DNA of 64,000 nt from Harmothoe impar (Eukaryota > Annelida > Polychaeta > Phyllodocida > Polynoidae): the NCBI GenBank assembly GCA_947462335.1, contig OX381706.1, positions 15,910,784 through 15,974,783 on the forward strand. The letters run 5' to 3'. The position numbers were made by a program, and so were the translations under genes. Within the stretch, counting starts at the first letter, position 1; the number at the start of each line of letters is the position of its first letter. The notes beneath the pieces were generated by a model, which saw only the letters and a program-made list of their open reading frames with translations, was not told the origin of the DNA and searched no databases. Shown here one piece after another: positions 24,301 through 36,300 of this stretch.

Positions 24301-27300
24301 ATGCGGCTTATAGGATCTGCCCATTGTCAGGGTGCGGCCTATACGTGAGTTTTTGCCACTTTGGTACAGTACTAAAGTCACCATAATCAGATCGCTGGTG
24401 CGGCTTATAGGAACGGCCGAAAGTCGGGGTGCGGCTAATACGAGAGTTCGGCATATACGCAAGGTTTTATAGTATACGATTACAAAGTATGTGATATTCC
24501 AGGACCAGGGGGAGGGGGGGGGGGGGGTGATTGAATTGAGAGAGACAGCAATGACAGATCCGATGAAGGCCCGTCTACAGGGATCTGTTTTTACATAACA
24601 CAAAACAACCAGTACATGACATTCTGGTAGACTTTAGAATAGACACAACTACCAATTGGGAGAGGTAAACTGACCCAGGTGGTGGGGGGAGAGTGATGAT
24701 GGTGGAATGAGAGTGATGACTGTGGGAGGAGAGTGATGATAGGGTACCAGGGTCTGTGTAACCCTTTAATAACGGCATGTCGCAAAAATATTACATTTGT
24801 TGTCCTGATAGCCCCGTCGAGTAACTCACATCATGAGACTCAATGACAACCCCTTAGGGTGTAGCAACCCCATAGGGTCAGCATAATACTTGAATATGCA
24901 GCCCTGGCATGTTACTCGCTAGGGCTGCCTTCATGTATTATGACAACCCAATGAATGATACATTAATACATTATACCAACCTGAAAAGGTTGAACAGCCT
25001 TTCAAGTTCACTTGTGTACCTCGATTACACCGGTTGGTAGCAGCTAACACATGTTCTCCCATCCCCACATGCAGGTTGTCACCCCTACCCCCTGCATCTA
25101 TTAACCCTTTAAGGATCACATAATGCATTAATGCATAACACCCTTAGTCTCCATGATGCATGAATCATGCCAACCCTACGGGTTTGAAACACTCTCAAAG
25201 GGTCGGCATGATGCATCGAATGCAGTCCCAGCCAGTAACTTGTCAGTGCTGGATTGGAGCATCATGCTGATGCTTTTGGAGTCTCAACCCCATAGGGTCG
25301 GCACGGTACTTAAATACCCTGGGGAGTTTAATGTATTCATGCATTGTGGCGTCTACAACAAACGTCACTGGCAATATCATTATGTACAAATTATGCTAAA
25401 TTGGACAAAAGTCTATTGATAGATAAATGGACAGTAAATGAAAAAGAACATTAATAAAGGCAAGTTATGTTTTATGTTAAACCTGAAAAGCACGGCAATA
25501 AAGCAATAAGGTTTATCTCTAAAAAAAATTAAAAAATCATAGATTAGAATCAAACCAGCGTATACGGGTAGCACTGTAAATGGTCACCCTGAGGAGGCAG
25601 GCAATTACATCGTGTCCCTCCTATAGCACTGTGACTGGTCACTCTGTGGAGGCCGCCATCTTGTCCCCCTATAGCACTGTAACTGGTCACCCTGTGGAGG
25701 CCGCCATCTTGTTCCCCTATATGAGTGGAGCCCAGTGGGTCCGCTATTTAACACTTCACTGGTTGCAGTTAAAATCACTAATAAGACATACCATGATGGG
25801 TACAAATAGCGGACAGGCTTGTGCCAGTCTTATCAGCTGTTATCGGTGTATGCCGCCGTATCCAGGGCTCCTCCTTCCAGCCTCCCTCCTCACAGTCCTT
25901 AGTGATGAGAAACCACTTTTTTGAGAGGCCTAACAGTAACAGACCCTCCCACTCCCGCCCCTGGCCCACTATTCTCATAAAGATAGTTTGGGTTCGAGAC
26001 TACCGGAAAACCTCTCTTGGAGGATTTTAAGCTTGAGTCGGCTCATAGCATGATCTCAAAGAGTGGGGTCGGCTTATAAGGGAGGTTCTTCATCAAGTAG
26101 ATTATAGTTTAACCATGTTTAAATGTACCCAAATTCGGCTTATAATATATTCTCTAAAAGTTGGGAGTCGGCTTATAAGGGAGGTCGGCATATCAGAGAG
26201 GTTTTACGGTACATATACCCTCAGGCAGAGATGTATTGTTGCTCCTCCCCCTGGGTATTCCCCCCCCCCCTGGGTGCCCCCCCCCCCTGGGTGCCCCCCC
26301 CCCCTGGGTGCCCCCCCCCTGGGTGCCCCCCCCCTCCCCCATGTCCTGTGTGTAAATGTGACATGGGCCCAGCATGTGACAGCAGGAGGCCATGTATGAC
26401 ACACACACATCATCAAAGACCTACATGTGGACCGGGGGGGGGGCACTTTGTATATTTTATATACACATGTGTGCGGCTGGCAAGGGTACTTTTTCAGCAA
26501 ATTCTCCCTAGGAAGGGTCCTGTTTTGAAGGAAAAGAGACCCTAGCAAAGGTCTACTTTCAACAAAATCACCCTAGCAAGGGTCACTTTTTTGCAAAAAT
26601 GACATGTTTTTCACCAAAATGTACCACTTTTTCCTATTTTTCCCGAACTTTTCCCGGACATGAGGAAAATTTCTCTGTAAAATGAGCCATTAGGTATATA
26701 TTTCGTGATATTTCTCGTCAAAACAAGGATTTTTAGGCCAAAAGTGCCGTAGCAAGGGTATATTTTGGACACAAAAGCTCTCTAGCAAGGGTAAGGGTTG
26801 TCATAGGTCCAGCCGCACACCCATATCAGAAAAAAATTAAGTACCCCCCCGGGCATGTGGACCTAGGTTATGGGGGACACACTACTGGGGATGGGGCCCC
26901 CGGGATGGGTAGTGTTAACCCTTTAAAGACGACATATCGCGAAAAGATGAAATTTGTTGTCGTGATGCACCAATGCAGCCACGGCGAGTAACTCGCCGGT
27001 GCTGTATTGGTGCATCACACTGACCCTGAGTGTATCGTCCCCGCAGGGTCAGCATAGTTCATGCATCATGAAGACCAAGGGCATGATGCATTAATGCAGT
27101 ATGCCGTCCTTAAAGGGTTAGCAGACACATGCAGGGGGTGGGGGTGACAACCTCCATGTGGGGATGGGGAGAACATGTGTTAGCTGCTACCAACGGGTGT
27201 AATCGAGGTACACAAGTGAACTGAAAAGGCTGCTCATCCCTTTCCACACAGTACAATGTATCAGTGCATCATGCCCTGGGTTGTCATGAATGTAACCCTG

Positions 27301-30300
27301 GGGAGTAACTCACCAGCACTGCATTCAAGCATTATGCCGGCCCTATAAGGTTCATACACCCCTAAAGGGTCGTCATTGAGTCTCATAATGCACCAATGCA
27401 GCACCAACAAGTTACTTGCTGGGGCTGCATTCACGCATTATGAGGACAAAAGTCAACCTTTAACGACATGCTGTCTTGAAGGGTTTATAAGGGTAGTGCC
27501 GCAAGGTTCCATGCTCATCATGATACGCTAATGCAGTGCTGGTGGTTACTCATATCGATACATCGCATGGACCGCTCAGGAAAGCATCACATGAAGGGTC
27601 AGCATGATGCGTTCATGATTCATTCATGCATCATGCCACCATAAGGGCAAAGTGTATTAAAGCACTGTGATGCCCTTATTGAATAGTAAAGTGTTGCTGT
27701 TGTATTAAGGAGTCTCTGCATGTAGTACTTCATAATATCATATTATCCAGGTACCCTCCAAACACACTACACCCACCCACACACAAAAGAAAATAAAGAA
27801 AGCAGAGGCCCATTGAACCCTGACTTGTTTTGCACTTAACTTCACAGGACGTTGCAAAAACAATTATCCCATTATCCCACGCCCGAGCAGAGGTCTGTTT
27901 GTAATACAAACCATGACAAGAGATGATGAGCCAGAGAAAAACATAAACCAAAACATTTTCATTAAATATGGAAAATGAATATTCCAAAAACATTTCCCAA
28001 TCCATCTATGTTATGTCTACTATTAGGTAAATACACATGGGGGCATTATAAGCATGTCCTATAACTACACACATGTACTCATGAATAATATCTGTGATGT
28101 GACATACTTTGTACTACCATGCCCCTGTTACATGATGACCCTATCACTGTATGACATGGAGAATTAGGACAAGGATGTCCAGAGGGTGGCATATATATCT
28201 AGGGTTACTCAAAATACACCCAAGTTTAACCACTCAACAGCATAAAGTGTCAGGAGAAGTCCCATGGTACTACATCATTTAATGCTTTATAGTGTGTCTC
28301 TAATTCTATGGACACTTGTGCTTCACTTATCCGCCCTGTGGGTTTCAGAATGTTACCATTCAGTTATATTTCAGTAACATTAGCTGCCCCCAATCTTGGT
28401 AACCACTGCCCTGTCCATGGTTACAGCCACCCACCATGGTAACCACTGCCCCTGTCCATTATTACAGCTACCCACCATGGTAACCACTGCCCCTGTCCAT
28501 GGTTACTGCCACCCACCATGGTAACCACTGCCCCTGTCCATGGTTACTGCCACCCACCATGGTAACCACTGCCCCTGTACATGGTTACTGCCACCCACCA
28601 TGGTAACCACTGCCCCAGTCCATGGTTACTGCCACCCACCATGGTAACCACTGCCCCAGTCCATGGTTACTGCCACCCACCATGGTAACCACTGCCCCTG
28701 TACATGGTTACTGCCACCCACCATGGTAACCACTGCCCCTGTCCATGGTTACTGCCACCCACCATTGTAACCACTGCCCCTGTCCATGGTTACTGCCACC
28801 CACCATGGTAACCACTGCCCCTGTCCATGGTTACAGCCACCCACCATGGTAACCACTGCCCCTGTCCATGGTTACTGCCACCCACCATGGTAACCACCGC
28901 CCCTGTCCATGGTTACAGCCACCCACCATGGTAACCACTGCCCCTGTCCATGGTTACAGCCACCCACCATGGTAACCACTGCCCCTGTCCATGGTTACAG
29001 CCACCCACCATGGTAACCACTGCCCCTGTCCATGGTTACTGCCACCCACCATGGTAACCACCGCCCCTGTCCATGGTTACAGCCATCCACCATGGTAACC
29101 ATTGCCCATATGTTGATATGAATATACCTTTCTAACTTTTACTTAGATAACAAACCAAGCAGGATCAAATACAAAATCAAAGAAAGCAGCTCTTTAATAG
29201 GTAACTCTTCTTTGTTGTTTCAGGTTTCCAGTATGCGGGTACCCAGTTTAGTTACGAGTGTTGGTGTGGGGACCACTTACCGCGAGACAAGAAGACGACA
29301 GACAGTCGGTGTGACAGCGCATGTCCTGGTAACAACACAGAGACGTGCGGGGGATACCTTACACTCGCTATACTCAAAACAGGATTTGGAGGTAAGCAGG
29401 GTTATGTTAATATGAAAACTAGTATTTTGCTGCAACAATGTTATCAGTTGTAGAAACTTATTCATACTAATTGTGGCTGCTGAGTTGGGCAGTTTTCTAG
29501 GTGTTTTTTCTACCTGCATGGAGCAGTAAACACCTACCTGGTTGTTTTGATTGACCATACTGATATATAATTCATCATGATATTAAAAAATTGACTTTTA
29601 TTTAGCCTGGAGACCTGTGTGTGCCATCTTTAATTAGCATTTGTTTGATTTAATCTTTTAAGAACCGCATGTCGCATTCGTTGTCATAATGCACCAATGC
29701 AGCCCTGGCGAGTAATTCACCGGTTGTGCATTGGTGCATCATACTGACTGTCTCAATCCCATAGGGTTGGTATGATGCTTGAATGAACTATGCGGTCCTT
29801 AAAAGGTTAATGAAGATTTTATTAATATCAGACTTTTCTACCTGTATGTTGCAGCTAAGCCGTACTCTCACGCTAACTACATCCGACCCCAGGACCTGCT
29901 GCCGTCAGAACACAAGGCGCGTATCGTGTTTGTCCTGACGGTGAATGGCCGGGCTCTGCGGCAGGTGAAGCGGCTCTTTAAGATCCTCTACCACACCAAC
30001 CACTACTACTACCTACATGTAGACTCGGTACGTTGGACAACAGTCTCCTCATATTGTTCACAGCAAAAATATTTATATCATTACAAGAACATTTAATAAG
30101 TGAACTAGTATGGCGGACAAACGACTAGCTTCAAGATAACATTTTAAGAAAGTTATTTCTTGAACTTTTTCTGAAAATTGTTAATTCAGTACTGTAATAT
30201 ACTTATAAAAGCTCGCATATCAGCTGACTTTGGGCTGATCCTTTTAAGCCGCACTAGCAATCTGACTCGCGTACTAGCCGCGGCTTCTACATAAAAATTT

Positions 30301-33300
30301 ACAGTATCCTGGTTTTAAATACACTATAACGTAATAACACAAGACCATGATAGAGTAATTTATATTTTGATTTAAATATAGAGTTTATATTACGACATTA
30401 ATTGAATTCAATAAATTAATCTAACCAAACTGTTGGCGCCTTGCAGCGTCAGGAGTACCTTCACCGTGAGCTGACAGCGCTGGCGTCGCGCTTCCCCAAC
30501 GTGCGGATGGCGCCGCGCCGCATGTCGACCATCTGGGGCGGGGCCTCCCTCCTCACCATGCTGCTCCATTGTATGAAGCACCTCATGACCATCAACGAGT
30601 GGCACTGGGACTTCTTTATAAACCTGTCTGAGTCAGACTACCCCGTCAAGTGAGTAGCTGGGATCAAAGTCTTTGAAGTTTTCTCCCGATTTATAGTTCT
30701 TCGATGTTGCGAAGGCCTGTACTTAATCATAGAGGATCTTTATTCAAATATTTTGAGATTGGACACTTTAATTCCTGGAATAGACATACTGGACAATACA
30801 ATGATCAGAATATATTTTTATGAAAATTTTGAGAAAATTTGATTATTATCGATTATATCATGTTGAGTGTCATAGTCATGGGCACCTTCATACAGGTCTG
30901 ACGTCTAAACTGCATTTTATCATCCACAAGGCAATCAGTTAAATAAAAAAGGTCAACTGTTACATGTATTATGATATACTCAAATAATATATATACGTTA
31001 AATTACCCCTGGACCCCAATGCATGTGCCTGATGCTGTCGGCGTTGGTACAATTTCCATGACAAAAGAACATCTTAAAGAACGTCTTAAAGCATTACACC
31101 ATCTTTATTGACCTATAAATAGGCTTCGAATATAGATGATTTAAAAAAAATCTTTTGCTATCATATTAACAATTACGGCTAACCTTGCAGGCCGCTGGCT
31201 GATCTGGACGCCTTCCTCACACGCTACAAGGGGAAAAACTTTGTCCGCTCTCACGGCCGCGACACGCCACGGTGAGTAGGCATCAATAGTGTATCATCCC
31301 TTAAAGGACGGCATAATGCATTAATGCATCATGCCTTGGTCGGCATGATGCATGATTGCAGCCCTGGTGAGTAACTCGCCAGGGCTGCATTCATGCACCA
31401 TGCCGACCCTATGGGGTTGAGACACTCCCGAAGGTTCGGCATTATGCACCAATGCAGCACCCTCGCCTGGTGATGCATTTGTGCATCATGACGACAAATG
31501 TCATCTTTTAGCAACATCATTCTGTTCTTAAAGGATTAAATTAGCTGTATAATGAATAGTCTATTACGTTCATTGTGTGTAGACAAAGTGAGTGCTATAA
31601 AAAATAAAGAAGATGAAGTGAATTCATAAAAATAAATTGAGGTAATTGACATGAGGTTAAAAAGAATACGACTTAATAAAGCCATCGATAAAAGCAGTTT
31701 TTAAAAAAAGGGGTTATATAAATAAGCATTGAATTCAGTCAAAGCAAATCACCACGGGTTGTGTATCTGGGCTTAAGAACATGTTGGGTTAAATTAAGTT
31801 TTATACAAATTCTTTATAGTCATCAATGATATTTCTTATGGGATTTATGGCAAGACTCATTTGTAAATAGAGAATTAATAGGAAAAGAGAAAGATCTGCA
31901 AACAGCTTAAGTCTTCAACAGAAAACCACTTCTATTTGAAGCACTGGATATCAGTTTTTGGTGAAAATGCCCTATGGTATCTAGTACCGAGGAGGATATG
32001 TATAAAGCTCGCACTCTATAGAGAGGAGTGGCTTTCCGCAAATTTTGTTTTCAATTTGAAGCATTGAATTAGCTTGATATATTTCTGACTTTTCTTTTGG
32101 CATAACCTAAATATAATATAATTTTGTCCGTTAGGTTTATCCGGAAGCAGGGGCTTGACAAGACGTTCTACGAGTGTGACACCCACATGTGGCGGTTGGG
32201 GTCGCGCCGGCTGCCGGAGGGACTGAGGATAGACGGGGGCAGCGACTGGATCGGTCTGTCACGAGACTTCTGTAAATATATCGTGTCTAGTCAGGACGAG
32301 CTGATGGCCGGTCTCTATACCTACTACAAGTACACACTACTACCCGCAGAGGTTGGTTAACCTTGTTTGATCCGTAAATGGTTGATAAATTTGGACCAGA
32401 AGATCATTTTGTGCCTTTTTGAAGACTAAATAAAATGTATAAGAAACAGCAAAAACTTCTACTTGTCTGTAAGTCAACCCACCTTCGATACTCACTTAAG
32501 AATCAAAATTTGAATTTCCGAAAATTGAGGTGCGCGAAATCCATTGACCCAGCTTTTTCTTTGATGCGGCCCTAAAAAAGAAAGTTTTAAAAAAAGTTTA
32601 AAAAAAAAAAAAAAAAATCTTTTACATGGCAATAAGTCAACCTGCCTTCCCTCACTTACTCACCCCCTCCCCTCCTGTGTTCCAGTCCTTCTTCCACACG
32701 CTGCTACAGAACAGTGAGTTCTGTACCACCATGGTCAACAACAACCTACACCTCACCAACTGGCGCCGTAAGCAGGGCTGTAAGTGCCAGTACAAACACA
32801 TCGTAGACTGGTGCGGCTGTTCTCCCAACGACTTCCTACCCGCGGACCTCGACAAACTACTCGTAAGTAGTCATATATTTTTTGCTCAACTTTTTTTTTG
32901 TTTAAAAAAAAAATTAATCTTAATTAAATAGGCCTTTGGTTTATATCAGTTACGTTCATTCCTTCGGTCACTCTATATGTATATGAAAGAATAAAAAAAA
33001 ACAGTAAGGACACTTTAAGGATCCTTAACCCCTTAATGACGGCATATGCTCATTTACGCATTGTGCCCATACTACGGGAGTTCCGTGGGGTCAGCATGAT
33101 GCACCAACGCAGTGCTGGCGAGTTACTCGCCAGGACTGCGTTGATGCATTATGGCTACAAGTAAACATGAACCCGCGTCATTAAGTTGTAACACAGCTCT
33201 ATTCATTTCGAGATACCAAATAAATTTATTGAACCGATGGAGGAGAGATTTGTTAAAAGACAGCCACAGAAAATAAAGATCTATATGTTTTCCGCAGCTC

Positions 33301-36300
33301 TTTTTAATGCAGTAAGAACACGTCTTGAACTTCTGATTGGGAGCATTGAGATGCATCTCATCACATGCATTTATGGATATGTGCAGTGGATTATAATCCT
33401 ATTCAATAGATATAATAGATTATGACCCCCATATTATATTAAAATGAGTATACTTTATAATATCATTAATCTAGTCCTCTATCTACTGAAAATGATACAA
33501 ACAACCTATAAATTTACATTTATCAAATAGCCTCAAAGAAGGAACAAGTCTAAGGTACATCTAGAAAGTTATCTATGTTACCACTCCTGTGATGAATACA
33601 TATGGTTTTGCCTCGAATCATATGCATTGTATTGCTGCTAGCTGTGTTCTCAAAATGATATATACATTATCAATATATCTCCTTTTGACTACATTGTCCT
33701 GTGTTCAGTTTCTCCCCAATGTCCATGCACCACGATTTGCCTGTATACTGCACTTCTGTTAAAATTGTTGTTAGAAAAATGTTGTTGGTATTATAATCAT
33801 AATGGAAATATAATCCCAGGTTAATAGTTAAAAACACTTTTATTCAGTTTTTGATAGACCCAATTAGAGTGTAGCGCTTTACGTTGTTTAATTCTTTAGG
33901 GACTGCATGATACCTCAATGTATCCGCTTTGTCATGATGCACCAATGCAGCACGGATGGGTTACTCGCTGGCACTGCATTGGTGCATCATGATGACCCTT
34001 CAGGAGCGTGTTCACACCGTAGGGGCGTCATGCTGGATGCGTGCGTCACTGGTGAGTTACTCGCCAGGGCTGTATGAATGCATCATGACAACCGAAGGGC
34101 GCAGTGCATTAAAGCATCATGCTGCCCATAAAGGATTAAACACAATTACATTCCAACAAACACTTTTGATTCATGAATATATTTTGTTAATTATAATATA
34201 GGCACTCAGAAAGGTAATGCTCTGTAAAACTTTGGTGATTTATGGAGGTCATATTTCATTCTTATTTTTTCATTTATTGGAGAAGGGAATCATCGCTCAC
34301 CTTGGCCCCTTCCCCCAAAGGACTAACAATGTTCACACCCTACTAACAAATGGGGGCAGGTTAAGTTTTATAACGGTGGACAAAATGATACTTATCAACT
34401 ATAAAGCTTTAATGCAATCGTTTAATGTGGGATAAATCAAACATATTGATATGCCATCAAATCTAGTCCGACACATCTGGCGCATACTGCGCCAGAATTC
34501 ATGTTCCCTTTGCCTTAACCATCTTACTCTGCCAGACTGGATGAGTAGCTTTTTTTGATAGATGTTCTCACTGTCAGGTGTAATGCTTGCAGCCACAGTT
34601 TCCTTAGTGTGTTTCCTTCAGTTTAGCATACATAATCCAGCTGTAATAAATGAGAAGAAGTATAATCCAGGCCTTATTCAAAGTTCCCTCCAGAGTTTGT
34701 TTCCTTTGGTAGCCATTTGCAATTTTGAAGCTGCCCTCTTGTGGCAAATACTCACACCAGCATAAGCAAAAAGTCACCAGGAATCAGCTACAGGTGACTC
34801 TTAACTACAGGCTTTAGCTGATTCCTGGTGACTTTTTGCTTATGCTGGTGTGAGTATTTGCCACAAGAGGGCAGCTTCAAAATTGCAAATGGCTACCAAA
34901 GGAAACAAACTCTGGAGGGAACTTTGAATAAGGCCTGGATTATACTTCTTCTCATTTATTTCAGCTGGATTATGTATGCTAAACTGAAGGAAACACACTA
35001 AGGAAGCTGTGTCTGCAAGCATTACACCTGACAGTGAGTATCTCATTCAAAATAAAACTGTGGTTTTCCTCACTATAGACCTTCAATCTAGGTGAAGTCT
35101 ACAGCTGTAATACAGCTGCTAGATACGTCGACTTAATCAAATCCCGACTGATGCACCATTCCTGTCATAGTGTTACACTTTACGCGTCGTCACAATGTAC
35201 CCGTTGAAAAGTTCAGTTGTCATTATAACATTTTAGAGACAGCATGATGCCTCAAGGCAGTATGTTTAAGTACTGGGAATGTTGTGGAGTAAAGGTAGAG
35301 GAACAAACGGATACCAGTATACGGTAATACGGTAGCAGGGTCGTAGTGGTCGTATAGCTTCCTCCCCTCCTTCACCCGAGGAGTGTTCATTAGGCGTAAA
35401 GCGCTGAGTCATCGGCGCCCGCGTTTGATGAACACCCCCTCTGACAGCCCTCGCATCATTACGTCACATGACACACTTAAATTTAAACAATGAATTTTGG
35501 TTGCTAAATTGAATAAAATGAAGGGGATTATGGTAGTGTAGTAAGAGTGTATATAGCTTCATAAATACCACGCATGTACACATGGCCCTCTGTACACTAT
35601 ACTGACTGTTGTAGATCCACTTTGATATATGAATACTAAGTAACCATTAGCCTTGTCTCCCCAATTCATACATTTACAATTGTATACAGAATGAACCAGA
35701 GTAGAAATCAATTTTGAAGAATAGGTCAAACCCACATACACTAAGGCCTGCATATCCTTTGTACAGCTTTCTGTCTCACCCTTCTCTCATAGGTCTACTG
35801 AAAAACAGAATCCTTCAGAGATGCTACTTTTATTACGTTTCCGGGAATCTCAATTTTTTTCATCAGGATTTCTGTATTGGATTATGTTAATTTCCTACAT
35901 AGAATTGACAAAAATCTTCAGATTATCTACCATTTGTCTACCAGAGAGTAGCATCTGTGACCCCTAGATATAAGTATACCAATATCATAAACTGTCCTTG
36001 CCCCATACTAATGCCTGTGCTGCACCCCTGTAGGGTAACGAGGACCGGCCCGTCTACTTTGCGCGTAAGTTTGAGGCCATCGTGAACCAGGAGGTGATTA
36101 ACGAGCTGGACGCCTATCTCTACGGCAACTACCTGGACGGTAAGTGGAGTATGGGAAGTAAAAGGGCTATAATACCGTAAAACCTTGGCTATAAGCCGAC
36201 CTTGGCTATAAGCCGAATGTGAGTTTGGGAGTAAAAATTCGGCTTATAACAAAAGTGCTTGAAATTTGTTTTCACTATGTTTCTACATTATCAAAACCTC

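Larger units (their letters stand above)
24996..27232. mobile_element. 2.2 kb interval bounded by about 100-bp inverted repeats
   Basis: 24996-25096 (TTCACTTGTGTACCTCGATT, AGCAGCTAACACATGTTCTC, GGTTGTCACCCC) is inverted at about 27130-27232 with about 90% identity by eye. Inside are TTAACCC-type copies, a GTAAAACC-type MITE and a C-run minisatellite. It may be a composite or foldback element. Confidence 0.6.

Noticed and set aside
26115..26548. Open frames rich in GGGAP/PPPGC repeats
   Set aside because: Explained by the C-run minisatellite at 26255-26340; open in several frames and on both strands.
28395..29105. CRISPR-like regular repeat spacing
   Set aside because: The units are contiguous with no unique spacers, in animal DNA; a minisatellite explains it.
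30408..30605. Minus-strand frame over XYLT exon E
   Set aside because: Shadow of the well-supported plus-strand exon in GC-rich coding sequence.
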